Made by a program: the position numbers and the translations under genes
Notes under the pieces: generated by a model
Seen by the model: only the letters and a program-made list of their open reading frames with translations
What the model was told of the DNA's origin: nothing
Database searches by the model: none
From: VRUE01 sp963807425
GTDB taxonomy: Bacteria; Actinomycetota; Thermoleophilia; Solirubrobacterales; 70-9
Assembly: GCA_963807425.1 (NCBI GenBank)
Contig: CAWEBZ010000010.1
Span: 124,001-188,000, forward strand
DNA: 64,000 nt
Reading direction: 5' to 3'
Shown here: positions 1 through 8,957 of the stretch, piece after piece
How positions within the stretch are numbered: the first letter of the stretch is position 1
Layout: every line of letters begins with the position of its first letter

Positions 1-2
1 CG

Positions 3-212
3 CGCGGCGGCGCCATCCTGCGCGCCGCCGAACCGACGCCGATCTCCCTGCGCCGCTTCTCCGCTGAGGGCGGGGTGAAGATCGGACAGCTCCAGGCCGG
101 CGAACCGACACTCTTGCGCATCCCACCCGACAGCACGAAGCTCCCCTGGATTCTCGAAACCCCAGTACCGGGGTCGCTCAGCGTCTGCGCTGTAGCGACA
201 ACCGGCGCTTAA
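3..212 (+). CDS. C-terminal fragment of an unidentified protein
   Basis: The frame is open from the window edge to a TAA at 210-212 and encodes 69 residues ending in LPWILETPVPGS...VATTGA. Codons show the third-position GC preference of the neighbouring genes, which supports a real coding end. The stop lies only 7 bases from the stop of the convergent beta-propeller gene. I recognise no domain in this tail. The start and most of the protein lie outside the window. Confidence 0.5.
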   Translation, partial: RGGAILRAAEPTPISLRRFSAEGGVKIGQLQAGEPTLLRIPPDSTKLPWILETPVPGSLSVCAVATTGA

Positions 213-219
213 GCGGTTT

Positions 220-1455
220 CTATCGACTCTTCCCCCGTGTTGTGGCTCCACGCTGGTCCCCCATCTGGAGAAGAGTGAGCCACTTCGACTTGGTTACGGG
301 AATCTTCCACTTTTCGCCATAGCTGATCTGAACCTCCACCCGGCTTCGACCATGTCTTTCTAGTCGTCGTCGAATTTTTCGACCCCCTGCTGCGATTCCC
401 GCGGGCGAGATCCTGACCCACTTCCGACCACCGGTCGTAAAGCTGCTTCTCCGGTGCAACTCGGGAACAATTCTCGTATCGACGCCGGTAACTACCGGCA
501 CTTTCAATACACCCCAAGCTGGAACATCCACGGCGAGGAAGGCAATTCCCTTCCGCTTGTTGCGTCGCACCTTGCCCAGGCTGAAACGACTTGGAGGCTC
601 TGCATACGGATCCCGCGGTACAAACGACACTGAGTCAACCGCCGTCCCGCATCCACTCGCCACATCGATGACGAAATTCGGATCAACGGCCTCCCCATCG
701 AGCAGGGCCCGGCCCACTCTCCCTGTAAAACCCACCGACTCTTCGGACCAATAGATATGCGACTGATCAACAGCGACCCCGCATGGTCTGTAGAGACCCG
801 TTATGAATGAGAAGTCCGGTTCCGTTCCATCGAGTCTCGCGCGGCCTATCGCGTCAAAATAAGTGCCCCAAAAGACATGGGTTTGATTCACCGCGATTCC
901 ACATGCTCCATCGGCTTCATCGATGAACTCAGGAGAGACATCTGAACCATCGACCTCCACGCGGCCAATCGAATCCGTCCAAGCGCTGGCCCAGAAGATA
1001 TGGGTTTGATTCACCGCGACGGCGCAGGGCCTGACGGCATCTGGAATGAAACTTGGAGTCACTTCGGTGCCATCCAGCTTTGCTCGGCCGATTCCGCCCC
1101 CATTGCGATTGGCCCAGTAGACGTGAGTCGCGTTCACCGCCACACCACAGGGTTCATTGGCGCCGGTAGCAAATCCGTATTCGGGAACCGTCCCATCGAG
1201 ATTTGCCCGGCCGATGACATTTCGAGATGCGTCGGCCCAGTAGACGTGCGTCGCGTTCACCGCCACACCACATGCATTGTAAATTTCGCCAGGAGGCGTA
1301 AACCGACCGATAAAATTGGTGTCGAGGAAGGTTCGGTCGAGATTGACTCGAGCGACGCTGTAGTTGTTCGCCCAATAGACGGCCGCGCTCGCGTTCCCGT
1401 AACAGGTGAGAACTCCGATAGACAGCAGGGCCAGCACAATCCAGATTCGCTTCAC
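220..1455 (-). CDS. Secreted six-blade YWTD-like beta-propeller protein
   Basis: This 411-residue protein begins with a clear signal peptide (residues 1-24, cleavage near NASA|AV). It then carries about six repeats of roughly 42 residues with the pattern CGVAVNxTHVYWA...IGRAxLDGT, resembling LDL-receptor YWTD or NHL propeller blades. Each blade from the second on starts with Cys. From residue 291 a basic beta-rich tail begins (FSLGKVRRNKRKG) that matches the tail of the NHL protein at 56935-58533. It is probably exported and surface associated, and it lies beside the rhamnose genes, but no ligand or enzyme activity can be read from it. The family assignment rests on repeat pattern only. Confidence 0.8.
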   Translation of the reverse strand: MKRIWIVLALLSIGVLTCYGNASAAVYWANNYSVARVNLDRTFLDTNFIGRFTPPGEIYNACGVAVNATHVYWADASRNVIGRANLDGTVPEYGFATGANEPCGVAVNATHVYWANRNGGGIGRAKLDGTEVTPSFIPDAVRPCAVAVNQTHIFWASAWTDSIGRVEVDGSDVSPEFIDEADGACGIAVNQTHVFWGTYFDAIGRARLDGTEPDFSFITGLYRPCGVAVDQSHIYWSEESVGFTGRVGRALLDGEAVDPNFVIDVASGCGTAVDSVSFVPRDPYAEPPSRFSLGKVRRNKRKGIAFLAVDVPAWGVLKVPVVTGVDTRIVPELHRRSSFTTGGRKWVRISPAGIAAGGRKIRRRLERHGRSRVEVQISYGEKWKIPVTKSKWLTLLQMGDQRGATTRGKSR

Positions 1456-1538
1456 AAAAGAATGTCTATCGCATCAAGGCTTCCTGAGCGCACTAGTCCT
1501 GCGGTTCATACAGAAATTTCCTACAGCGATTTAAGAAA

Positions 1539-2087
1539 TCAGAACGGAAGCGTCTCAGCAACCTCGGCCAGACGGGGCGCCGACTGGTCGCGATCGGAGA
1601 GCAACGGCTCGGCGACGGGCCACTCGACGCCGACGTCGGGGTCGTCCCAGGCAATGCCGGACTCGGTTGCCGGGTCGTAGGTGCTGGAGCAGAGGTAGCT
1701 GACGTCGGCGACCTCGCTGAGCACGGCGAAGCCGTGGCCGAAGCCGACCGGGACGAAGAGCTGGCGGTGCGACTCGTCGTCGAGGATCTGACCGTCCCAC
1801 TGGCCATAGGTGGGGGAGTCGCGCCGCAGATCGACGGCGACGTCGAAGATCTTGCCGCGCGGGCAGCGGACCAGCTTCGCCTGGCCCGGCTCGGTCTGGA
1901 AGTGGATACCGCGCAGAGTGCCCTCAACCGAGCGCGAGTGGTTGTGCTGGACGAACTCGACCTCGACCCCCAGCTCGGCCCAGGCGTCGCGACGGAAGGT
2001 CTCGACCATGAACCCGCGCGAATCGCCGTGGACCGCGGGCTCGAGCAGGACCAGCCCGTCGAGCTTCGTCTCGATCCGCTCGGGCAT
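1539..2087 (-). CDS. rmlC: dTDP-4-dehydrorhamnose 3,5-epimerase
   Basis: RmlC epimerises dTDP-4-keto-6-deoxyglucose at C3 and C5, the third step to dTDP-L-rhamnose in the cytosol. The 182-residue product has normal family length and cupin fold signatures: GTLRGIHFQ with the catalytic His at 62, the FVPVGFGHGF segment near 111-120, and the active-site Tyr at 131 or 137 (VSYLCSSTYDP). The ATG at 2085-2087 is chosen because it overlaps the rmlB stop as TGATG; longer frames upstream lie inside rmlB. It is the last gene of the rmlA-rmlD-rmlB-rmlC block on this strand. Confidence 0.95.
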   Translation of the reverse strand: MPERIETKLDGLVLLEPAVHGDSRGFMVETFRRDAWAELGVEVEFVQHNHSRSVEGTLRGIHFQTEPGQAKLVRCPRGKIFDVAVDLRRDSPTYGQWDGQILDDESHRQLFVPVGFGHGFAVLSEVADVSYLCSSTYDPATESGIAWDDPDVGVEWPVAEPLLSDRDQSAPRLAEVAETLPF

Positions 2088-3070
2088 CAGCCCAGCGCTC
2101 GGCCGTACTGCTTTTCGTAGTACTCGCGGTACTCGCCGGAGCGGATCGGCCCCCACCACTCCTCGTTGTCGCGGTACCACTGAACCGTCCGCTCGAGGCC
2201 CTCGGCGAAGTGGACCTGGGCCTCCCAGCCGAGCTGGTCGCGCAGCTTGTCGGAGGCGAGCGAGTAGCGGCGGTCGTGGCCGGGGCGGTCGGTGACGTAC
2301 TCGATCAGCGACTCGTCGGCGCCGGTCAGCTCGATCACCCGCTTCACCACCTCGATGTTCTCGCACTCGTCGGGGCCGCCGACGTTGTAGGCCTCGCCGG
2401 CCTGGCCCTTCTCCAGCACCGTGTGGATGCCGCGGCAGAAGTCCTCGACGTAGAGCCAGTTGCGCACCTGGCGACCGTCGCCGTAGACCGGCAGCGAGTC
2501 GCCGTGGACGGCGTTTAGCACCATCAGCGGGATCAGCTTCTCCGGGTACTGGCGCGGGCCGTAGTTGTTGGAGCCGCGGACGATCGAGGCGTCGGCGCCG
2601 TAGGTGTGGACGTGGGCGGAGACGAGCAGGTCTCCCGCCGCCTTGGTCGCCGAGTACGGCGAGGACGGGTCGAGCGGCGAGGTCTCGGTGAAGGAGCCGG
2701 ACTCGATCGAGCCGTAGACCTCGTCGGTGGAGACCTGCAGGTAGCGGCCGATCCCGAGCTCGCGGGCGGCGTCGAGCAGGGTGCCGGTGCCGATCACGTG
2801 GGTGCGGGCGAAGGCGTCCTGGTCGTCGATCGAGCGATCCACGTGCGACTCGGCGGCGAAGTTGACGACAGCGTCGCAGCCCTCCATCGCCTCGCGCACG
2901 ATCGCCGGGTCCTCGATCGCCCCCTCGATCAGGTCGGTCCCCTCGGGCAGGTTCTCGCGGCGCCCTGCGTAGGTGAGCTTGTCGAGCACTCGTACCTCGT
3001 GCTCGCCGCCGACCAGGCGCACGTAGGTGGAACCGATGAAACCGGCGGCGCCGGTGACGAGCAGCTTCAT
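2087..3070 (-). CDS. rmlB: dTDP-glucose 4,6-dehydratase
   Basis: RmlB converts dTDP-glucose to dTDP-4-keto-6-deoxyglucose with NAD+. The 327-residue extended-SDR protein has GAAGFIGS (7-14) for NAD binding, the active-site triad TDE at 115-117, and YSATK with catalytic Tyr139 and Lys143. The start at 3068-3070 overlaps the rmlD stop by four bases (ATGA). Its product is the branch point of this locus: RmlC/RmlD take it to rhamnose, while the ketoisomerase and aminotransferase at 8958-11960 would take it to a 3-amino-sugar. Confidence 0.96.
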   Translation of the reverse strand: MKLLVTGAAGFIGSTYVRLVGGEHEVRVLDKLTYAGRRENLPEGTDLIEGAIEDPAIVREAMEGCDAVVNFAAESHVDRSIDDQDAFARTHVIGTGTLLDAARELGIGRYLQVSTDEVYGSIESGSFTETSPLDPSSPYSATKAAGDLLVSAHVHTYGADASIVRGSNNYGPRQYPEKLIPLMVLNAVHGDSLPVYGDGRQVRNWLYVEDFCRGIHTVLEKGQAGEAYNVGGPDECENIEVVKRVIELTGADESLIEYVTDRPGHDRRYSLASDKLRDQLGWEAQVHFAEGLERTVQWYRDNEEWWGPIRSGEYREYYEKQYGRALG

Positions 3071-3918
3071 GCAGCCTCCCTCTCGGTGGAACGTTGGGCG
3101 AGGTAACCGGCGAGGCCGTCCTGCCAGGCGGGCAGCTCGATCGCGTGCTGGCGCTGGCTGGTCAGGGCCGAGTAGGGCGGGCGGGGGGCCGGGCGGCCGA
3201 GCATCTCGGTCGTCGCCGAGAGCACCCTGCACTCGACCTTGGCCTGGTCGAAGATCTCGCGGGCGAAGTCGTACCAGGAGCAGGCGCCGCCGGCCGCCAT
3301 GTGGTGGATGCCGAACTCGATTCCCTCGATCAGCCGCACGATCCCGTAGGCGAGATGCCAGGTGTAGGTGGGCGAGCCGACCTGGTCGCGCACGACCAGC
3401 ACCTCGCCGTGGTCTCCGGCCAGCCGCAGCATCGTCTCGACGAAGTTGGAGCCGGCGATCCCGAACAGCCAGGAGGAGCGGACGACGAAGTGGCGTTTGT
3501 TGGCGGCCGCGGTCGCCTCCTCGCCGGCCAGCTTGGTGCGGCCGTAGGCGGAAAGCGGAGCGGGCTGATCGGTCTCGACGTAGGGGGCGCCCTTGGTGCC
3601 GTCGAAGACGTAGTCGCTCGACACGTAGACGATGGAGGCGCCGATCGCGGCGGCCGCCGCGGCGACGTGACCGGCGGCAGTCCCGTTGACGGCCATCGCC
3701 GCCTCCTCGGCCTCCTCCGCGCCGTCGACATCGGTCCAGGCGGCACAGTTGATGACGACGTCGGGACGCTCCAGCTCGAGCTTCGCCGAGACCCCGGCGG
3801 CGTCGGCGACGTCGAGCTCGGCGTGACCGAAGCCGATCACGTCGTGGCCCGCGTTGCCGGCGGCGAGCATCACGTCCCGCCCGAGCATCCCGCCCGCGCC
3901 TGTGACCAGGACCTTCAC
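3067..3918 (-). CDS. rmlD: dTDP-4-dehydrorhamnose reductase
   Basis: RmlD makes the final NAD(P)H-dependent reduction to dTDP-L-rhamnose. The 283-residue SDR protein shows GAGGMLG (7-13) for the cofactor, SSDYVFDG near 100-107, and YGRTK with catalytic Tyr125 and Lys129. The start is GTG (3916-3918). It overlaps rmlB by four bases and follows rmlA closely, so the four genes are probably one transcript running from about 5008 to 1539. Confidence 0.95.
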   Translation of the reverse strand: MKVLVTGAGGMLGRDVMLAAGNAGHDVIGFGHAELDVADAAGVSAKLELERPDVVINCAAWTDVDGAEEAEEAAMAVNGTAAGHVAAAAAAIGASIVYVSSDYVFDGTKGAPYVETDQPAPLSAYGRTKLAGEEATAAANKRHFVVRSSWLFGIAGSNFVETMLRLAGDHGEVLVVRDQVGSPTYTWHLAYGIVRLIEGIEFGIHHMAAGGACSWYDFAREIFDQAKVECRVLSATTEMLGRPAPRPPYSALTSQRQHAIELPAWQDGLAGYLAQRSTEREAA

Positions 3919-3931
3919 CGGCGAAGAACCA

Positions 3932-5008
3932 TCAGATGATCTTGATCTCGGACTTGTCGCCGACCAGCATCCGCAGCGTCTTCGGCATCCCGTCGCTGCG
4001 GGTCAGCTTGACTTCGCGGCCGAGCAGGCTTGCCTCCATGCGGGTGCCGAGGTCCTCGACCACCGAGCCGGCGAGGACGATCGAGTGCTCGATTTCGGAT
4101 CGGCAGATCCTCACGTCCTCGCCGATCGAGGTGTAGGGGCCGACGTAGGCATCCTCGATCCGGGCGCCGGCGGCGATCACCGCGGGGCCGCGGACGACCG
4201 AGCGCGCCAGCACCGCGCCGGACTCGATCACGACCCGACCCTCCACCCGCGAAGCCTCGTCGACCTCGCCCTCGATACGGGTCTCGATCTCCTCCAGCAC
4301 CAGCCGGTTGGCCTCCAGCATGTCGGCGAGCTGCCCCGTGTCCTTCCACCAGCCGCTGACCACCTCCGACTGAACCTGGCGCCCGTCCTCGATCAGGCCC
4401 TGGATCGCCTCGGTGATCTCCAGCTCGCCGCGCCAGGAGGGCTCGAGGGCGCGGGCGGCGTCGAAGATCGCCGGCGCAAAGAGGTAGACCCCGACCAGAG
4501 CAAGGTTGGAGGGCGGGTTTTTCGGCTTCTCGACCAGGCGCACGATCCGCTCACCGTCCAGCTCAGCCACCCCGTAGGACTGCGGGTCGTCGACTGGCGT
4601 GAGCAGGATCAGCGCGTCGGGCTCCTCCTCCCGGAAGGTGGAGACGAGGCCGCGCAGCCCGTCGGCGAGAAGATTGTCCCCCAGGTACATGACGAAGGGC
4701 GAGCCGCCGATGAACTCCTCCGCGGTCAGCACCGCGTGCGCAAGCCCGGCGGGCTTGTCCTGGAGGATGTAGGTGATGTTTGCGCCGAAGGCGGAGCCGT
4801 CGCCCGCGGCGGCGCGGATCTCGTCGCCGGTCTCGGGCGCGATCACGATGCCGATCTCCTTGACGCCAGCGTCGACCAGCGCCTCGATGCCGTAGAAGAG
4901 CACCGGCTTGTTGGCGACCGGGACCAGCTGCTTGGCAGAGGTGTGGGTGATCGGGCGTAGCCGAGTACCGGCGCCGCCCGAGAGGATCAAGCCCTTGAGG
5001 TCGTCCAT
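3932..5008 (-). CDS. rmlA: Glucose-1-phosphate thymidylyltransferase (long form)
   Basis: RmlA joins dTTP and glucose 1-phosphate to dTDP-glucose. The N-terminal nucleotidyltransferase domain has the signature GGAGTRLRP (11-19), KQLVPVANKP, and LGDN with the metal-binding Asp111. At 358 residues it is longer than the about 290-residue enterobacterial form; the extra C-terminal part from about 240 shows hexapeptide-repeat character of a left-handed beta-helix (VVIESGAVLARSVVRGPAVI). Such long forms are common in actinobacteria and archaea. It is the first gene of the rml block. The 85-base gap to the divergent FkbM gene must hold both promoters. Confidence 0.94.
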   Translation of the reverse strand: MDDLKGLILSGGAGTRLRPITHTSAKQLVPVANKPVLFYGIEALVDAGVKEIGIVIAPETGDEIRAAAGDGSAFGANITYILQDKPAGLAHAVLTAEEFIGGSPFVMYLGDNLLADGLRGLVSTFREEEPDALILLTPVDDPQSYGVAELDGERIVRLVEKPKNPPSNLALVGVYLFAPAIFDAARALEPSWRGELEITEAIQGLIEDGRQVQSEVVSGWWKDTGQLADMLEANRLVLEEIETRIEGEVDEASRVEGRVVIESGAVLARSVVRGPAVIAAGARIEDAYVGPYTSIGEDVRICRSEIEHSIVLAGSVVEDLGTRMEASLLGREVKLTRSDGMPKTLRMLVGDKSEIKII

Positions 5009-5093
5009 GCGGCCTGAAGGCTATCGTCGCGCGGGCTGACGGCTCGGCTGCCGGCCCGAGCGCAGGTTCGCCCAAGCCATAAACTTCCGCGCG

Positions 5094-6044
5094 ATGCTCC
5101 GGTCTCGAGTCGGCAACACCCTCTGGCGCCTCGACCTATATCGAGGACACCGGCTCAGGGCCGTCTCTCGCGAGCTCTTCTTTCGCGGTGCCGGGCGATT
5201 CACGCCCGAGCTTGTCGCGGACTGCGATGGAATGCGGTTCAGAGTCCCGACCTACGACCGAGCGGTTGGCCTGATGAGTTTCGCCAGCGGCCCGCCGGAG
5301 CTGGAGACGATGAAGCTCGCGGTATCGACTCTGGAGGCCCGCGGCGAATGGCGGGGCAGCGAGGGGGGCTGCTTCCTCGACGTGGGCGCCAACATAGGCA
5401 CCGCGACGGTGACCGCGCTCCGCCAGTGCGGCTTCGCAGAGGCCATCTGCATCGAGCCGCTGCCCGACAACCATCGCCTGCTGCTCGAGAACGTCGGCGC
5501 GAACGGGCTCTCCGAGCGCGTGAAAACGATGAACCTGGCGCTTTCGGATCAGGACGGCGAGGCCAACTTCGAGATATCGCCGAACAACTCGGGCGACGGC
5601 AGGGTGAGGCTGGAAGGCTCCGTGGAAGGTGCGGACGCCTTCGGCGAGGGTTCCCGGCAGCTGCTCGAGGTGAAGCTGGCGAGGCTCGACTCCCTCTGCG
5701 AGGAGGGGTCGATCGACCTGAGCAACGTCAGCCTCGCCTGGATGGACGCCCAGGGCCACGAGGGACAGATACTCGCCGGCGCGACGCGTCTCTTGGAGTC
5801 GTCGATCCCGCTCCTCACTGAGGTCTGGCCGTACGGGCTGAAGCGGGCTGGCGGACGGGATGCCTTCGTCGAGGCGATCGGATCCAACTACGAGCGCATA
5901 ATCGATCTGGAGGTGCTGGGCACCGACCCCGGGTCCGCGGAAATGGATGCCGGCCGGGTCGAGGCCGTGCTCGACAGCTACGAAAAGAGCTCCTTCTTCG
6001 ATCCGGGCGGGGCCAAGGCCTCCACCGACCTCCTCCTCCTCTGA
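5094..6044 (+). CDS. FkbM-family SAM-dependent methyltransferase
   Basis: The 316-residue protein has the FkbM pattern: a SAM-binding motif FLDVGANIGTAT at 94-105, the acidic IEPLPDN segment that binds the cofactor ribose, and a LARLDSL...LAWMDAQGHEG block typical of the family. FkbM proteins O-methylate sugars or small molecules. Its place beside rml and flippase genes suggests methylation of a glycan residue, but the acceptor is unknown. It is transcribed away from rmlA and towards the flippase gene. Confidence 0.88.
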   Translation: MLRSRVGNTLWRLDLYRGHRLRAVSRELFFRGAGRFTPELVADCDGMRFRVPTYDRAVGLMSFASGPPELETMKLAVSTLEARGEWRGSEGGCFLDVGANIGTATVTALRQCGFAEAICIEPLPDNHRLLLENVGANGLSERVKTMNLALSDQDGEANFEISPNNSGDGRVRLEGSVEGADAFGEGSRQLLEVKLARLDSLCEEGSIDLSNVSLAWMDAQGHEGQILAGATRLLESSIPLLTEVWPYGLKRAGGRDAFVEAIGSNYERIIDLEVLGTDPGSAEMDAGRVEAVLDSYEKSSFFDPGGAKASTDLLLL

Positions 6045-6064
6045 GGAGCCAGACCCGACGGTTC

Positions 6065-7312
6065 CTACCGGTCCGCGGAGCGCGGCTGCTCGAACCAGTC
6101 GCAGCGCTCGAGTGCGGCGAGCACCACCGGCGTGACCACGATCAGGCAGACGACGACCCTGGCGGCAAGCTGGCCAAAGGCCGGTGCCGAGGCGCCCTCG
6201 TCCCGCAGCAGGACCGTGACCCCGGCCATCACCGCGAACTCGAGGGTCATGATCGCCAGCAGCAGACGCTCGCGACGTATCCGCAAATAGATCTGAAAGA
6301 TCGCGAAGTAGAAGCCGTCGATCGCGAAGGCGACGAGGAGGATCAGCAGCGGCGTCTTCGCCTCCTCGCCGATCGAGCCGAGCAGGATCGGGCCGACAAC
6401 CGCCATCAGCGGGGTCAGGAGCAGCCAGCCGCCGGCGATCGCGAGCCCGCGGCGAACGAGCAGCTTCGTCTCGGCCCAGACATCCGGGGCGGTGAGGACA
6501 AATGGCAGGAGAGCGCTTGCGACGGCGGTGTTCACCAGCAGGACCCCGGAGCTGAAACGCCAGGCTGCCGTGTAGGCCGCGACCTCTTCCTGCCCAGACA
6601 GCATCGCCAGCAGCAGCACGTCGCCATTGATGACCATCGCCGAGGCGATCCCGGCGAAGGCGAGGACGCGGCGGCGCTCCAAGTCGAGGCTGGAGACCGG
6701 GGACGACTCGGCGTCTCCATCTGGCTCGCTCGGGGTGCGGTGGACGAACAGGAGAACCCCTCCGAGCAGCGCGATGGCGAGCGGGGCCAGCACCGCGTAG
6801 GCAACCATCATCGAGGCGGAGCCGAGCCCGGCGATCGCACAGGCGCCCACGAGGGCGAGTCGGAGGCCGCCCTGCAGGCCCTGCAGCGAGCCGGCGAGGA
6901 CAAAGCGCCGTTCGCCCTGCAGGGCCCAGATGAAGAAGAAGGCGAGGCTGCCGAAGACCTCGCCACCGGCGCCGATCATGGCGGCGGTGCGATAGGGAGC
7001 GAGCGGCGGCAGCAGCAGCACGGCCGCCGCGACCAGCAGGGAAACCGCGAGCGCCGTGCGGACCCTGTGCAGGGTCAGGCCGCGCAGCTTCGCCCGCGCC
7101 GACTCGGGATCGGTGGAGTCGGCGGTCTCGGCGATCGCCACCGTGCCGAGGCCGAAGTCGCCGAACTGGACGGCGAGGCTGGTGACAGCGAGACCGACGC
7201 CGAAGGCGGCGAACTCGTCGACGGAGAGCACACGCGCCGCGATGATCGCCGCGGCGAACGCGGCGGCGGCGCCGATCGCGTTGCCGCCGACGACGATCAG
7301 GCTCGCCGTCAT
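6065..7312 (-). CDS. Wzx-like oligosaccharide flippase
   Basis: This is a polytopic protein of 415 residues with about 12 hydrophobic segments, starting GGNAIGAAAAFAAAIIAARVLS and containing a VDEFAAFGVGLAV segment typical of the polysaccharide transporter (MOP) superfamily. It would flip undecaprenyl-linked repeat units across the membrane. The ATG gives a protein starting inside the first amphipathic stretch; the same frame continues upstream (RLTRKIAARPR) to a CTG at 7360, so the true start may be that non-ATG codon. It follows the ligase-like gene on the same strand. Confidence 0.82.
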   Translation of the reverse strand: MTASLIVVGGNAIGAAAAFAAAIIAARVLSVDEFAAFGVGLAVTSLAVQFGDFGLGTVAIAETADSTDPESARAKLRGLTLHRVRTALAVSLLVAAAVLLLPPLAPYRTAAMIGAGGEVFGSLAFFFIWALQGERRFVLAGSLQGLQGGLRLALVGACAIAGLGSASMMVAYAVLAPLAIALLGGVLLFVHRTPSEPDGDAESSPVSSLDLERRRVLAFAGIASAMVINGDVLLLAMLSGQEEVAAYTAAWRFSSGVLLVNTAVASALLPFVLTAPDVWAETKLLVRRGLAIAGGWLLLTPLMAVVGPILLGSIGEEAKTPLLILLVAFAIDGFYFAIFQIYLRIRRERLLLAIMTLEFAVMAGVTVLLRDEGASAPAFGQLAARVVVCLIVVTPVVLAALERCDWFEQPRSADR

Positions 7313-7394
7313 CCGCGGCCTCGCCGCGATCTTCCGGGTGAGCCTGCCGAGCGCGCTCAGCGTGACCGGCTCCCTCGAGCCATTGGACTAGGCC

Positions 7395-8825
7395 TCAACG
7401 GGCCAGCGCCGGGGCGGGCTTCCTCGCCCCGTCGACCGCGGCCTCGTCACCTGGCGGCGCGGGCTCTTCCGCTTCGGCCTTGCCGCGCAGGCAGGCGACC
7501 AGCAGCAGCCACCAAGTGAGGGCGAGGATCTGCGTTTCCAGCGCCGGGTAGATCACGTTATATAGGGAGAGGCCGACCCCGGCGGTGGCGACGCTGGCGA
7601 GCCAGGGACTGGGCGGTTTCCAGGCAGTCCGAGCGAAGAAGATCGCCGCCCAGACGAGGAAGCCGCCGATCATCAGCAGACCGAGGGCACCGGTCTCGAC
7701 CAGCAGCTTCAGGTAGTAGCTCTCGACCGTGACCTTGGGCGCCGAGTCTTCAACCAGCTGCTGAGCGTTGCCCGTGGAGGCGGCCCCGCGCCCGATCAGC
7801 TGCTGAGGCACCGAGGACTCGCCGTAGACCTCGAATCCCATGTTGATCGATTCGGTCCGCAGCTTGTTGCCGGCGTCCTTGGTCGGACTGAAGCCGGAGG
7901 TGACCCGTTCTCCCGTCGCGGTGGGCGAGACGCCGCCGATCGAGCCGGCGGCGACGGCGATGACGAAAGCTGGGATCACCATCGCAGCGAAGCGGATGCG
8001 GATGCCCCGCGTGGCGAAGGCGAAGAGCGCGATCGCGCCGATCAGCGCGATCACGACGCCGGAGCGGCTGAAGGTGAGCACGACGCCGCTGAGGATCAGG
8101 GCGAGGACCAGGGTCCCTCCGACCCGTGCGGCCGTTCCTCGCAGCCGTGCCAGCTCTCCCATCGCCAGCACCGCGGTGCAGCCGAGGAAGGCGGACGTGT
8201 GCAGGTAGCTGCCGGTGATACCGGCGTAGCGGTTGGCGGCGAGCCCTTCGACCAGGGCGCTGGCGGCCTGGATGAAGCCCTCGACCCCGGCCGCCTGCAG
8301 CAACGCCGTTACTCCGACCACGACGCCCATGGCGAGCACCAGGCGGGTGAGCAGGCGTCCGTCGCCCGGCTCCAGCAGCGGCCAGACGACCAAGGCGAAG
8401 GTCGGGTAGACGAGGTACTGGGCGAGACCGATGCCGTACAGCTTCAGCCCGACGACGCTGGCCGGGAAGCTGAGCAGGGCCGCGGCGGCGATCAGCACCC
8501 AGCCGATCAACAGCATGCGGGGGAAATCGTCCAGACGCGGGCGCTTCTGCACGAAGCAGCCGATCGCTATCGCCGCCACCAGGGCGGGCACGATCGCGTT
8601 GACCGTCAAGCCCGGATCGCTGAGCGAGAGGTCGTTCGCCAGGGTCAGCATTCCTCCTCGCAGCGGCGCCAGGATCACGGCCAAGGCGACGAGCGCGCGC
8701 AGGCCGACCCTGCCTCCGCGTAGTGCGACGGCAAGCGCAGCCAGGAATATGACTATCGCGAGCAGCATCGGGGTCTGCCTTTCGATCCGGTTGTATCGCT
8801 CGCCCGCCGCCAGCGAGCTGGACAC
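7395..8825 (-). CDS. O-antigen ligase / Wzy-like membrane protein
   Basis: The 476-residue protein has about 11-12 membrane segments and a large extracellular loop (about 300-390) before the last helices, as in the WaaL/Wzy family. It would polymerise or ligate surface glycan units. The longest frame starts at GTG 8825, but an ATG at 8768, preceded by an AAAGG ribosome site and followed directly by MLLAIVIFLAAL, is an attractive alternative start. The C-terminal tail is Pro/Ala rich. Polymerase versus ligase function cannot be separated from sequence. Confidence 0.78.
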   Translation of the reverse strand: MSSSLAAGERYNRIERQTPMLLAIVIFLAALAVALRGGRVGLRALVALAVILAPLRGGMLTLANDLSLSDPGLTVNAIVPALVAAIAIGCFVQKRPRLDDFPRMLLIGWVLIAAAALLSFPASVVGLKLYGIGLAQYLVYPTFALVVWPLLEPGDGRLLTRLVLAMGVVVGVTALLQAAGVEGFIQAASALVEGLAANRYAGITGSYLHTSAFLGCTAVLAMGELARLRGTAARVGGTLVLALILSGVVLTFSRSGVVIALIGAIALFAFATRGIRIRFAAMVIPAFVIAVAAGSIGGVSPTATGERVTSGFSPTKDAGNKLRTESINMGFEVYGESSVPQQLIGRGAASTGNAQQLVEDSAPKVTVESYYLKLLVETGALGLLMIGGFLVWAAIFFARTAWKPPSPWLASVATAGVGLSLYNVIYPALETQILALTWWLLLVACLRGKAEAEEPAPPGDEAAVDGARKPAPALAR

Positions 8826-8957
8826 CGGACACGGGCCAGCAGCAAGCCGAAGAGGGCGGCATCATAGCTATGGGTCATGACCGCAGTCTGCCGCCGGGCG
8901 CGGTCGGCCTTGCCGGCCGGATCGTTCGGGGTTTCTGCCTGGATAGGCTGTCCCGCA

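Noticed and set aside
5009..5093. Riboswitch or leader RNA between rmlA and the methyltransferase gene
   Set aside because: The 85 bases hold no convincing conserved aptamer pattern; treated as a plain divergent promoter region.
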